A stretch of DNA of 41,918 bases, taken from positions 1-41,918 of the forward strand of contig JADGCS010000030.1 in NCBI GenBank assembly GCA_015228875.1. The letters are read 5' to 3'. Made by a program: the position numbers and the translations under genes. Positions within the stretch are counted from its first letter, which is position 1. Each line of letters starts with the position of its first letter. This DNA is from Deltaproteobacteria bacterium. Its GTDB lineage: Bacteria; UBA10199; JADGCS01. The notes under the pieces are model-generated. The model did no database searches. It was not told where the DNA came from and worked only from the letters and a program-made list of their open reading frames with translations. Shown in pieces: positions 8,919 through 17,136 of the stretch.

Positions 8919-8921
8919 CAT
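8820..8921 (-). CDS. 33-codon ORF starting at the repeat ATG, upstream of tyrS
   Basis: The final ATG of leader repeat copy 2 opens a 33-codon frame reading MNFKVDRARAMYCTEHGGR and ending ...NRVKVN, with a TGA about 80 bases before the tyrS start. The peptide is strongly basic. The homologous tail at 35140 does not keep this frame intact, so conservation as protein is not supported. It could be an upstream ORF influencing tyrS, or chance. There is no Shine-Dalgarno sequence other than the GCGGG in the repeat hairpin. Confidence 0.25.
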   Translation of the reverse strand: MNFKVDRARAMYCTEHGGRTPRKMKEFNRVKVN

Positions 8922-9010
8922 AACCCGCATAAAGCGGAAAATACTGCGCGGGCTGGCACCTCGTAAAATATTGTTGCTGAAACGCGTAGAAAAAACCTTC
9001 CAAGGTTCTA
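8919..9010 (-). repeat. Leader repeat, short form, copy 2
   Basis: The most diverged short-form copy. It retains the AACCTTGGAAGGTT palindrome plus T run, CTACGCG...CGCGCAG (one mismatch relative to other copies) and the terminal CCGCTTTATGCGGGTTATG. It lies between ymdB (ends 9020) and tyrS, in the direction of transcription. Confidence 0.85.
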
Positions 9011-9019
9011 AACATCGAG

Positions 9020-9820
9020 CTATTCCCTTTCGCAGATCCTGGATATCGTGACTGCCTTTTTTGTGTAGAGATCGATCTCACAGACAATACCGCAAACCCT
9101 GACATCACCCACGCCAATTTCAAACTTCTGCGGCATCCCGGTTCTAAATCTTTTGAGAATGATGTTTTTGTCCATGCCAATCACGGAATTGTAAGGGCCA
9201 CACATACCGAGATCTGTGATAAATGCCGTCCCCCCAGGTAAAATTTCTTCGTCCGCGGTCTGCACATGCGTGTGTGTGCCAACAACAAGCTGGACGCGCC
9301 CGTCAAGATACCAGCCCATCGCGCGTTTCTCTGATGTGGCCTCGGCGTGCATGTCTACCACGATGATGTCCGCCTCGTCGCGGATTTTCTGGATCGCATC
9401 GTCAATCGCATCGTAGGGCAGATCGGCAGCACCATTGAGATACATATTGCCAATCACATTGATCACACCAACACTCACGCCGGATTTTGATTTGACAATA
9501 CCAACACCCCGGCCAGGTGCCTGTTTGGGAAAATTGCACGGCCGTATCACCCTGCTGTCTTTCTCGTTAAGACAGGGATAAACCTCGGTAACCTGCAGGA
9601 TATGATTACCACCCGTGATCAGATCGACACCACTCGCTAATATCTCTTTGGCAAGTTTTGTGGTGATCCCCCTGCCCCTCGCCGCATTTTCTCCGTTGGC
9701 AAGGACCAGATCCAGACTGTATTGTTCTTTAAGACGCGGTAGAAGATTTTTTATGGCAAGCCTGCCCGGCTCTCCGAAGATATCACCAAGAAAAAGAATA
9801 TTTATTTTTTGATCTGTCAT
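9020..9820 (-). CDS. ymdB: YmdB-family metallophosphoesterase (2',3'-cyclic nucleotide phosphodiesterase)
   Basis: A 266-residue member of the YmdB/TIGR00282 calcineurin-like phosphoesterases, two-metal enzymes that hydrolyse 2',3'-cyclic nucleotides and affect RNA turnover in Bacillus. The family metal motifs appear in order: GDIFGEPGR at 12-20, ANGENAARGRGIT at 41-53, GGNHI at about 70, VVDMHAEATSEK in the middle and VGTHTHVQTADE at about 180-191. The length is normal. It starts 15 bases after the cyclo-ligase stop, suggesting one operon, and is followed by the leader repeat and tyrS. Confidence 0.92.
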   Translation of the reverse strand: MTDQKINILFLGDIFGEPGRLAIKNLLPRLKEQYSLDLVLANGENAARGRGITTKLAKEILASGVDLITGGNHILQVTEVYPCLNEKDSRVIRPCNFPKQAPGRGVGIVKSKSGVSVGVINVIGNMYLNGAADLPYDAIDDAIQKIRDEADIIVVDMHAEATSEKRAMGWYLDGRVQLVVGTHTHVQTADEEILPGGTAFITDLGMCGPYNSVIGMDKNIILKRFRTGMPQKFEIGVGDVRVCGIVCEIDLYTKKAVTISRICERE

Positions 9821-9835
9821 TTAACAAACGCTGCA

Positions 9836-10402
9836 TCATTTTTTTGCATAGAAATTTTTTTCTGTCATGACGCCATCAACCCCTTGATCCCATTCGTCGG
9901 TGGGAAATGAGTCCATCATTTGACACTCGTACGCAAGACCAATGACCGGGCCGTCGTATTCGGCATCGGCGACATACCTGTCGTAGAGACCCCTGCCAGA
10001 CCCGATTCTTTTGCAGGCGGGGGAATAAACCACACCGGGAACAATGAGAAGATCGAGGGTGTTCTCCGGTGCGTAAGGAGCGCAGTGCCTGCGTGGCTCT
10101 AATACGCTCCAACATCCCCTCTGCAGGTCTTCGGGCCCGTTGACCTCGTAAAAAACAATCCCCTGCTCCACACGTGGAAAATAAACATGAAGGCCCGTCT
10201 CAAGCGCCCTCTGAAAAAGGGTTTGTGTCATGACCTCGTTTTTGATGGGATAATACAGACCCACGCCGCCCTTTTTGGGCCAAAACGGGGCTTTGAGAAT
10301 CCTGTCCTGAATGGCCGTCGAACATTGCTCTACAGTCACCTGCGAAAGCTCATTTCGCAGCCTCTGCATGTTGTCGCGTATGATCTTTTTAGAAATTTCC
10401 AC
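9836..10402 (-). CDS. 5-formyltetrahydrofolate cyclo-ligase
   Basis: A 188-residue cytoplasmic enzyme (YgfA/MTHFS family) that uses ATP to convert 5-formyl-THF to 5,10-methenyl-THF in folate metabolism. The nucleotide and folate site motif appears as GSGRGLYDRY (family usually GxGxGYYDR). The C-terminal signature is present as PTDEWDQGVDGVMTE, and an N-terminal basic helix is present. The length is typical. In many proteobacteria this gene follows the 6S RNA gene, and here too a 6S-like structured transcript lies just upstream on the same strand. It is probably co-transcribed with ymdB. Confidence 0.9.
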   Translation of the reverse strand: MEISKKIIRDNMQRLRNELSQVTVEQCSTAIQDRILKAPFWPKKGGVGLYYPIKNEVMTQTLFQRALETGLHVYFPRVEQGIVFYEVNGPEDLQRGCWSVLEPRRHCAPYAPENTLDLLIVPGVVYSPACKRIGSGRGLYDRYVADAEYDGPVIGLAYECQMMDSFPTDEWDQGVDGVMTEKNFYAKK

Positions 10403-10469
10403 GCGCGGATTTTAGCCCCCTCACACTGAGGGGTCAAGGGATTTCCCGGCAGACACTCAAGAGCCACTG

Positions 10470-10658
10470 ATAAAAAAAAGCCCCGCAAATGCCGTTGGGT
10501 ACACCTTAATTAGAACCTGATAGACAGGTGGGCGCCATATAATCACTTTAGGCTCCTCTGATAAATCAGAGTATGCACACCGTGAACAGGGACAGCTCCC
10601 TTTCTAATTTTTAGGTTCTTAATTACTTGGTGCCACAACGTACAACGCAGGGTCTTTG
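10470..10658 (-). ncRNA. Candidate 6S-like regulatory RNA
   Basis: A structured intergenic transcript of about 190 nt just upstream of the 5-formyl-THF cyclo-ligase gene, the classical neighbour of ssrS. On the minus strand a promoter (TTGCCG, 18 bases, CATAAT) precedes it and a T8 run ends it. Between them the sequence folds as an interrupted rod. A closing helix of AGAACCT with AGGTTCT, extended by AATT pairs and GTTG/CAAC, leads to a large bubble. Above it, GGTG-GC-ATA pairs with TAT-GC-CACC, and the apex is the hairpin CTCTGATTTATCAGAG. A closing stem, a central bubble and an apical arm are what 6S RNA shows. I see no strong primary-sequence match, so the identity is inferred from structure and synteny. 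Confidence 0.45.
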
Positions 10659-10664
10659 GGTTTC

Positions 10665-10694
10665 ATTATGCAGGAAACAAGGGTCTCTCGGCAA
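10665..10694 (-). promoter_or_regulatory. Predicted sigma70-type promoter of the 6S-like RNA
   Basis: On the minus strand, TTGCCG (10694-10689) is separated by 18 bases from CATAAT (10670-10665). This places a start near 10658, at the base of the predicted rod structure. An overlapping TTGACT is a better -35 hexamer but would give a spacer of 23 bases. Confidence 0.45.
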
Positions 10695-10829
10695 GTCAAT
10701 AATCGCAATTTTGCCGCAACAAACAATCTTCATACCAATTACAAGCCCCCGTCAAAAAATTGCAAGATTCTGTATTGACAGGGGTTAATAAAAGATGTGG
10801 CCAGCTGTCATATTCTGTCGTGACAAAAA

Positions 10830-11576
10830 TCATCGGGCCTCTGATGTGAGATTTTTCAGTTTGGCGATCTCTGCCGGATCTAAAATCCTGAATTTTCCAG
10901 AATGCAGTGACTTGATGCGCACGGGACCGATCGCCACACGCCTGAGTTCCTTGACCGTTAATCCCACAAGCTCGCACATCCTGCGGATCTGCCGGTTTTT
11001 TCCCTCGTGAAGCACAAACTCGAGCAGAGTGGATGTCCTGTGTTTTGAAATCACATTGATCTCTGCGGGCAGGGTCCTCTGCCCGTCAATGATCACCCCT
11101 CTTCTGAGTCTTTCGAGCAGACGCTCCTCCGGGTGAGAGGACAACTTGACCTCGTAAACCTTGCTTAAATGATACCGTGGATGGGTCAGTTTTAAAATAA
11201 GATCACCGTCGTTGGTTAAAATCAGCGCCCCCTGCGTGTTGTAATCAAGCCTCCCCACGGGTTTAAGGGTTTTAAATTTTTCGGGCAGAAAATCGTAGAC
11301 TGTTTTTCTGTCCTCCGGATCATGACGCGTCACCACGACCCTGCGGGGCTTGTTAAAAAGTATGGCTATGGTTTCTTCCTGCGGCGTGTACTTGAAGGCC
11401 CGGCCGCAAACCTGAATACGATCCTGCAATGGATCAACCTTAATTCCCTTGGCCGTCACAACAATCCCGTTAACCTTGATTTTTCTGTCGTCAATCATCT
11501 GCTCGACGGCACGACGGGAATAAAGCCCCGACTCTGATAATACTTTTTGAATGCGTTGTTTAAATGTGTTGTTCAT
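10830..11576 (-). CDS. rluB: 23S rRNA pseudouridine synthase, RluB/RsuA family
   Basis: A 248-residue RNA-modifying enzyme. It has an N-terminal S4 RNA-binding domain (residues 5-60, with SRRAVEQMIDDRKIKVNG). The RsuA/RluB catalytic domain contains PVGRLDYNTQGALILTNDG, whose Asp is the nucleophile, and the late motif HEGKNRQIRRMCE. RluB modifies U2605 of 23S rRNA in E. coli; RsuA acts on 16S rRNA. Its position behind scpB matches the common scpA-scpB-rluB order, which favours RluB. The gap to scpB is about 100 bases. Confidence 0.9.
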   Translation of the reverse strand: MNNTFKQRIQKVLSESGLYSRRAVEQMIDDRKIKVNGIVVTAKGIKVDPLQDRIQVCGRAFKYTPQEETIAILFNKPRRVVVTRHDPEDRKTVYDFLPEKFKTLKPVGRLDYNTQGALILTNDGDLILKLTHPRYHLSKVYEVKLSSHPEERLLERLRRGVIIDGQRTLPAEINVISKHRTSTLLEFVLHEGKNRQIRRMCELVGLTVKELRRVAIGPVRIKSLHSGKFRILDPAEIAKLKNLTSEAR

Positions 11577-11677
11577 AGGTTGGTGACCTGGTCTGATAGC
11601 GCAACGACGCGTCGAAGTCTTCTCATTTTTCAGACTACTACCCTGCCCGCGTTGTCACTTATTGAAATTCTTAAACA

Positions 11678-12892
11678 TCAAACCTCTGGGGATGGTCCCT
11701 GCAGAGAGTCTTCCTGCTGTGCCAATCCATCGACCTCTGATGTTTGATTTAAAAGGGTGTCCTGTTGTTCGGGTTCGGGATTGTCTACCTTGATCCCCGT
11801 GGACACAAGGACATTTTTTTCTACCTTGCGCAAATCTTTGATCGAGGCATTGAGGTCATCAAGGATGGCCTGCTCTTCTTCGCTCAGCACCTCGTAGTTA
11901 TCCTCGACAAGATCGTCGAGCATCATCCCGTGCCGCGGTTCATCTGTGGCATTGTCTGTTTGTTGATGATCCTGTGAAAGTCTTAAAGAATCGTAATCAG
12001 CAAGACTGGGCAGATCTTTAAGCTGGTTGAGGCTGAACACCTCCAGAAATTTCAGGGAGGTGCCATAGATCAGGGGTTTTCCCGGTTCGTCACTCCTGCC
12101 CACGACACGGATAATCCCCTTGTCGAGCAAAGTTTTGATGACTCCGCCCGAGTCCACACCGCGGATGTCTTCTATCTTGTTGCGGGTGACGGGCTGTTGA
12201 TACGCAATAATGGCCAAGGTCTCGAGACTGGAGGGTGAAAAACGCGCCGGTGCACTGACTTTTTCATTTTTAAAATAAAGCGAGATCTCGTATTTGGTTC
12301 TGAGCTGGTAACCCTTGGCCACAGCCACAAGCTCAATGCCATGATCATCCCTGCCAAGATCATCCTGAATCTCCTTGAGCAGCAGCTTGACATCCGCAGT
12401 TGTGATTTCCTCTTCGAGTTCTTTTTGCTTTGTGAGAAGACTCTGCATGATCTCGTCGGAGACATGATCCTCTGGCCCATCGTCTGATGCGTCATCGTCT
12501 GATGCGTCATCGTCTGATGCGTCATCGTCTGATGCGTCATCGGTTGATGCGTCATCGGTATTTTGGGAGATGGTGTCTTCCGAAAGATGCAAGTCGTCTG
12601 AGTCGTTGATGTCTTCGGGTAATAAATCGTCTTCTTCGGGGGGAAAAATGTTTTCGTCGGGGGGAAAAACGTTTTCTTTGCAAACAATATCATCCTCAGG
12701 TGCGTCTGCAGGTGCGTCTGCGGGCGCGTCTTCGTGCGACAAAACCTGCAGCTCACCAGACTGTGCCCCCGCCGTTTCCTCGAGTCTGCTGACGTAACGA
12801 AGCTTTCTGACCATTTTGCTTATGGGAACGGGTTCTGTGCCGACAAAAAGCATGGCCTCTATGATTGATTTTTGTTTTTCTTTACTGAGCAT
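11678..12892 (-). CDS. scpB: Segregation and condensation protein B with large acidic insertion
   Basis: ScpB forms the bacterial condensin with Smc and ScpA, bridging the kleisin ScpA through winged-helix domains. The start is ATG 12892, seven bases after the scpA stop. A longer frame to 12964 overlaps scpA and was rejected. The first helix (KEKQKSIIEAMLFVG) is followed at about residues 36-150 by a highly acidic, Ala/Asp/Pro-rich insert containing ADAP and DDAS repeats. The normal domain then resumes: GIELVAVAKGYQLRTK, LETLAIIAYQQPVTRNKIEDIRG, LIYGTSLKFLEVFSL. A second acidic tail follows the core. The total of 404 residues is about twice the usual ScpB length. The insert sits within the first winged-helix region and is probably a disordered loop. 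Confidence 0.93.
   Translation of the reverse strand: MLSKEKQKSIIEAMLFVGTEPVPISKMVRKLRYVSRLEETAGAQSGELQVLSHEDAPADAPADAPEDDIVCKENVFPPDENIFPPEEDDLLPEDINDSDDLHLSEDTISQNTDDASTDDASDDDASDDDASDDDASDDGPEDHVSDEIMQSLLTKQKELEEEITTADVKLLLKEIQDDLGRDDHGIELVAVAKGYQLRTKYEISLYFKNEKVSAPARFSPSSLETLAIIAYQQPVTRNKIEDIRGVDSGGVIKTLLDKGIIRVVGRSDEPGKPLIYGTSLKFLEVFSLNQLKDLPSLADYDSLRLSQDHQQTDNATDEPRHGMMLDDLVEDNYEVLSEEEQAILDDLNASIKDLRKVEKNVLVSTGIKVDNPEPEQQDTLLNQTSEVDGLAQQEDSLQGPSPEV
12481..12555. repeat. 15-bp tandem repeat inside scpB
   Basis: Five tandem units of CGTCTGATGCGTCAT (the last diverged) in frame within scpB, encoding DDASD-type repeats. Adjacent imprecise repeats encode ADAP. Because the unit is a multiple of three, copy number can change without breaking the frame. 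Confidence 0.9.
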
Positions 12893-12899
12893 CACCAAA

Positions 12900-13691
12900 T
12901 CACCTGTAGTCTTCCTTGATCTCAAAGGGCTCCTGACCTGTGAGAGCGCTGTTATCAATTTCAATGCACCTTTTTAATCTGATGGGTTCAAATGCCGCTA
13001 CCTGATACAACACGACAAGTTTAAGTTTGGCCATCTCGAGAATGGCAAGAAAACTGACAACGATATCAGACCGCGACCCTGATGTTTTAAACATGTCTGT
13101 AAAAAGAATACTGTCGGATTGTTTTAACAACTCGATAAATTCATAAATGCGGTCTGTCACCGAGACCAGCTCCGCAGAAACATGGTGCTTGACCTGGTCC
13201 TGAGGCAGACGGTTTAAAACCTCGTAGAAGGCCTTGATGAGTTCAAAAGAATCAACCTCGTAAGATTTGTTCTCCGGTTTTTTTTGCTGACCGTCTGGTT
13301 CCTCACACTCATCGATAAAGGCCCCGCGACCGTAGATGTCGCGGTTAAGCCACGGTCTTTTTTTAAACTGCAGTGCCGCCATTTTGTAGAGCTCGTACTG
13401 TTTGAGTCTGGCAATAAGATCCCCTGCCTCCTCGTCCTGTTCGTCATCGGCTGATGCGTCTGTCGGCAGCAGCGTTCGCGACTTGAGATAAGCAAGTTCG
13501 GAGGCCATGTAGAGAAAATCGCTTGCAAGATCGACGTCGAGTTCTTTGAGCGCCTCGAGATAAAGCAGGTATTGATCGGTGACTTTGGCTACAGACACAC
13601 GCGAAATCTCAAGATCGTGTTTTTTAATAAGATATAACAACAGATCAAGCGGACCTTCGAAGACATCTAATTGAAGTGTGATGTTGTTCAT
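12900..13691 (-). CDS. scpA: Segregation and condensation protein A (kleisin)
   Basis: A 263-residue kleisin subunit that links the Smc heads. The N-terminal signature LDVFEGPLDLLLYLIKKHDLEI (shown here only as a family hallmark, residues 8-29) contacts the Smc neck. The central part is charged and variable, and the C-terminal winged-helix segment includes SDIVVSFLAILEMAKLKLV. The start codon overlaps the trpS stop as ATGA, and the stop lies seven bases before the scpB start, indicating translational coupling of trpS, scpA and scpB. Confidence 0.95.
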   Translation of the reverse strand: MNNITLQLDVFEGPLDLLLYLIKKHDLEISRVSVAKVTDQYLLYLEALKELDVDLASDFLYMASELAYLKSRTLLPTDASADDEQDEEAGDLIARLKQYELYKMAALQFKKRPWLNRDIYGRGAFIDECEEPDGQQKKPENKSYEVDSFELIKAFYEVLNRLPQDQVKHHVSAELVSVTDRIYEFIELLKQSDSILFTDMFKTSGSRSDIVVSFLAILEMAKLKLVVLYQVAAFEPIRLKRCIEIDNSALTGQEPFEIKEDYR

Positions 13692-14692
13692 ATTTTAATG
13701 ACTTCTCTCACCCTCTCCATGTTTAAAACAGCGACTTTGCGGGCGTCTGTATTTCCCTGTTCGATCACGGCGCGCACATCATCTGGTTTTGCCGCGACCT
13801 CAACGCGCCTCTGCCTGAAAGGATCAAGCCGTTCATCCATGCTTTTTAAGAGAGCTTTTTTACAGTCGATGCAGCCCATACCTGCCGACCGACACCCCTC
13901 GGCCACTGTGTTGATCGTATCCGGTGATGAATAAATTTTATGATAATCAAACACCGGACATTTTTCGGGGTCCCCTGCATCTGTACGACGCATTCTGGCC
14001 GGATCGGTCTTCATGGGCAATATCTTTTTTCTGACAGTTTCTGTGGTATCGGAGAGGTAAATACTGTTGTTGTAACTCTTGGACATCTTGCGCCCGTCCG
14101 TCCCCGGAATTTTTGGAAATTTGGTCAAAAGGGCCTGGGGTTCTGCCAACACTTCGTGTTTAAAATGATGATTAAATTTTCTTACGATCTCCCGCGATAA
14201 CTCGATATGTGCCACCTGATCCTGACCAACCGGCACATGGCTCCCGCTGTAAAGGGCAACGTCTGCCGTCTGCAGGAGGGGGTACCCCAGAAAACCATAA
14301 GTTGAAAGATCCTTGCCCGAAAGCTCTTTCTGCAAATCTTTGTAGGTGGGGACGCGTTCGAGCCACGCAACCGGCGTGATCATAGACAACAGCAGGTGCA
14401 GTTCTGCATGTTCCGGAACCCTTGATTGAATAAAGATCGTGGATTGAGCGGGATCGAGCCCAAAGGCCAGCCAGTCAATAAACATTTGAAAACCAAAATT
14501 TTTGACCTCGGATGTCTGATCGTAGTCAGTGGTCAGGGAATGCCAGTCGGCCACAAAAAAGAACCGCCGCGCGATTGTTTGATCTGCCTGTAATCGCACC
14601 CAGTTTTCGAGCGCCCCGTGATAGTTGCCAAGGTGCAAGAGGCCTGTCGGCCGCATCCCCGAGACAACGATTTTTTGATCAGCATCCAACAT
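13688..14692 (-). CDS. trpS: Tryptophanyl-tRNA synthetase
   Basis: A 334-residue class Ic synthetase that charges tRNA-Trp. HLGN is at 20-23 (HIGH signature), VGQDQVAHIELSREI is in the core and KMSKS at 202-206. The length is normal. The start at 14692 has GAGG four bases upstream. It overlaps scpA by four bases, so it appears to head the trpS-scpA-scpB-rluB operon. The upstream iron alcohol dehydrogenase gene ends about 70 bases earlier and may be transcribed with it. Confidence 0.95.
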   Translation of the reverse strand: MLDADQKIVVSGMRPTGLLHLGNYHGALENWVRLQADQTIARRFFFVADWHSLTTDYDQTSEVKNFGFQMFIDWLAFGLDPAQSTIFIQSRVPEHAELHLLLSMITPVAWLERVPTYKDLQKELSGKDLSTYGFLGYPLLQTADVALYSGSHVPVGQDQVAHIELSREIVRKFNHHFKHEVLAEPQALLTKFPKIPGTDGRKMSKSYNNSIYLSDTTETVRKKILPMKTDPARMRRTDAGDPEKCPVFDYHKIYSSPDTINTVAEGCRSAGMGCIDCKKALLKSMDERLDPFRQRRVEVAAKPDDVRAVIEQGNTDARKVAVLNMERVREVIKI

Positions 14693-14762
14693 GCGGCCTC
14701 ACTAAATGATCTATCGGAGCAAGACAAGATTAATCTCATGTGTGGCCATCACACCCTCCCCG

Positions 14763-15977
14763 TCAGCCCGCACAAAGACCCATCAAGACCCTCTCGCAGT
14801 CCCGTGCCTTCATGAGTTTGGGAACAGGGTAGAGGGGATTTGCCTCTTTAAGAATACGCTTAACAAGAAGCGGGATGTCTTGTTTTTGAATCTCTTTGAC
14901 ATGATTGGGGATGTTCATGCGTTTGTTGAGTCCCTTGATCCTGTCGATGAACTTTTGTGACAACGCCTCTGTTGAATCTGTTTTTTTGCCGGTGCCACTG
15001 ACAAGTGCGAGTTCGGCAAGTTTGTGTTTGATTGTATCGCTTGAGTATTCGAGTACATGGGGGAGTACAATCGCGTTTGCGAGCCCATGCGGCACATGAT
15101 ACATGCCCCCCAAATTATGGGCGATGGCATGAACATAACCGATAGAGGCCCTTGTAAAGGCCGAACCTCCATAAAAAGAGGCCATGAGCATTTCTTCTCT
15201 TTTTTTAATATTGCTTCCGTCGTGATAGACATCCTCAAGGTTGTCAAAAATAATTTTGACCGCCTTTTTTGCGTTATCGTTTGTAAACCCTGTTGCATGG
15301 AGACTCACATAGGCCTCAATCGCGTGTGTGAGCGCGTCAAGCCCGGTTGCCGCTGTCAGGTGCGGCGGGAGACCTGTGGTCAGCGCGGGATCAAGGATCG
15401 CAAAATGGGGAACGATTTTAATATCCATGATGGCAAACTTTTCCCTCTCCGTGGGATCGGAGATGACCGCGGCAACGGTTGTTTCGGACCCCGTGCCCGC
15501 TGTTGTAGGAATAGCAATGAGCGGCGGAATTTTATGCCAGACCCTAAAAAGCCCCTTCATTTTTTTTACAGACCTGTCTGGATTAGCAGCCCGCGCAGCA
15601 ATCACCTTGGCGCAGTCAATGGGAGACCCGCCACCAATCGCAATAATGCCGGAACATTTGTCGGCAAGATATTTTTTTAAACCGTCCTCGATGTTATCAA
15701 TAGTGGGATTGGGCTGCACATCGTCAAAGACCGTGTAACTGATATGGGCCTTATCTAAAACCTTGGTCAGCCCCTGCAAAAGTCCCGCCTTGACAATGCC
15801 CTTATCTGTCACAACCAGCAGGCGCCCCATGTTTTGAGATTTGATCAGGATGCCCGCTTCTTTGATGGACCCATCACCACGAATAACTTTTGGGACAGGG
15901 AACGGAAGCACAAGAAGCCCGTATTTCATGATGTACTGAAACAATCTGTACCCATAGGGGTTAAGAATGATTTCCAT
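14763..15977 (-). CDS. Iron-containing alcohol dehydrogenase
   Basis: A 404-residue group III (Fe-dependent) NAD(P)-linked alcohol dehydrogenase that interconverts alcohols and aldehydes or ketones. The nucleotide-binding loop is IIAIGGGSPIDCAKVIA. The family signature with metal ligands is present as GLDALTHAIEAYVS (Asp and His) and VHAIAHNLGGMYHVPHG (two His). IPTTAGTGSETT is a conserved substrate-site strand. The start at 15977 has GGAG six bases upstream. The N-terminus is slightly extended compared with short members. The natural substrate cannot be told from sequence. An aldehyde oxidoreductase gene lies about 2 kb away, so a link between alcohol and aldehyde oxidation is possible but unproven. 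Confidence 0.92.
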   Translation of the reverse strand: MEIILNPYGYRLFQYIMKYGLLVLPFPVPKVIRGDGSIKEAGILIKSQNMGRLLVVTDKGIVKAGLLQGLTKVLDKAHISYTVFDDVQPNPTIDNIEDGLKKYLADKCSGIIAIGGGSPIDCAKVIAARAANPDRSVKKMKGLFRVWHKIPPLIAIPTTAGTGSETTVAAVISDPTEREKFAIMDIKIVPHFAILDPALTTGLPPHLTAATGLDALTHAIEAYVSLHATGFTNDNAKKAVKIIFDNLEDVYHDGSNIKKREEMLMASFYGGSAFTRASIGYVHAIAHNLGGMYHVPHGLANAIVLPHVLEYSSDTIKHKLAELALVSGTGKKTDSTEALSQKFIDRIKGLNKRMNIPNHVKEIQKQDIPLLVKRILKEANPLYPVPKLMKARDCERVLMGLCAG

Positions 15978-16189
15978 AATGCACTCCGGTTAAAATGTGG
16001 CAACGCATCTGATGTGGTCCTGTCAGACACACCGCGTAAATCAACGCCCGCTATTTCTTGACATCATTCGCAGATACTCCATGCTGTCTGTGTGAAACTC
16101 AAAACTCATGCCAACTGTTTCTTGCATAAACTGATAATCTGTGCAAGATCGCCGGAGGATTTTTTACACAAAAAGCAGGACACACAACC

Positions 16190-17122
16190 ATGACCGACAC
16201 CCTTGCCGTTACAGAGAACGCCTCACCACCACCCTACCCCGAGTGGGAGATTGACATCACCCACTACGACACCAGTGCAAGAAGTGCAGACGACAGTCAG
16301 GCCATGGGGCTTAACACACAGGAGTCCCTTCTCCGTGCCTCCGTTCGTCTGGACAAGATCACAGGAGGTCTACTTCCCCCCAATTTTAAAATTTCAGCCG
16401 GTTTTGGTCTGCTCTCGGTCAAGGGTCTTAAATACGCCGGCTCAATCGAGACAAGCGTTGGTGCCTTTATGCTCGATCTTGATTCTTCGTCAAAAAAGGC
16501 GGATGGTTTTATTCTGGGTGGCAGTATCTCGGTAAATATACTCCCGTACTACCTCCCTGAGGGGTTTGATTTATGGGGCATCAGGGCCGATGCCGCTGTG
16601 GGGGTCAGGGGCGCTGCGCTTGATACTTCAATGACTGTCGATGATATGTCAATCGAAACACCCTACGACGAGAAACCCATGATCCTCTCGCCGCAAGAAA
16701 GAACCGATTTTGTAGACGCGGCAGCACTGGGTGCCGTTATCTTTTCCGCAGGGCTTAAATTAAGCCGCGAGATTGTCAGCACAAAGGGCCTTAAAATAGA
16801 AGGGGGGATCAATCTTGCCGCGGAATACATCGATTTAAAGGCGGCCTACGGACTCACAGCATCAGGCAAAGAGCGCCTGCAAAGTATTTATGATGCCGCC
16901 CTGCCGGGTACCAATCTCGCACTCACAGCTTCGGGTGATATTAACTTCTCTGACTGGCTTTTTAGTTTTGGCCCGACTCTCAGCGCCACATTTTATGACC
17001 AGTTTAAGGTCTCGGCGGGACTGGATGTGCTGGTCAACAACCCCGAAAATGTCGAGAGCGACAAGATCAGCCAGCGACCCGTCTTAAGGCCGTACGTTTC
17101 TTTTGGTGTTTTGTTTGATTAA
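16190..17122 (+). CDS. Unknown beta-strand-rich protein
   Basis: A 310-residue protein I do not recognise. From about residue 50 to the end it shows alternating polar/hydrophobic strands with glycine turns (KISAGFGLLSVKG, FILGGSISVNILPYYL, LKIEGGINLAAEYIDL, FKVSAGLDVLV, RPYVSFGVLFD), as in outer-membrane barrels. However, there is no N-terminal signal peptide and the last residue is Asp rather than an aromatic. The first 45 residues are polar and probably disordered. ATG 16190 has AGGA upstream at a long spacing. The gene stands alone between the divergent alcohol dehydrogenase and the convergent toxin gene. Confidence 0.7.
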   Translation: MTDTLAVTENASPPPYPEWEIDITHYDTSARSADDSQAMGLNTQESLLRASVRLDKITGGLLPPNFKISAGFGLLSVKGLKYAGSIETSVGAFMLDLDSSSKKADGFILGGSISVNILPYYLPEGFDLWGIRADAAVGVRGAALDTSMTVDDMSIETPYDEKPMILSPQERTDFVDAAALGAVIFSAGLKLSREIVSTKGLKIEGGINLAAEYIDLKAAYGLTASGKERLQSIYDAALPGTNLALTASGDINFSDWLFSFGPTLSATFYDQFKVSAGLDVLVNNPENVESDKISQRPVLRPYVSFGVLFD

Positions 17123-17136
17123 ACGCCGTGATCCCT

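Noticed and set aside
12481-12555. Short regular repeats that could suggest a CRISPR array
   Set aside because: The units are 15 bp, directly adjacent without spacers, and in frame within scpB. They encode an acidic Asp/Ala/Ser stretch.
12893-12964. A longer scpB start overlapping scpA
   Set aside because: The extension lies within the scpA coding end. ATG 12892 directly after the scpA stop fits the ScpB N-terminus.
15057-15680. A 207-codon open frame opposite the iron alcohol dehydrogenase gene
   Set aside because: It is antisense to a well-supported gene, and its composition (many Arg, Cys, Gly) is that of a shadow frame.
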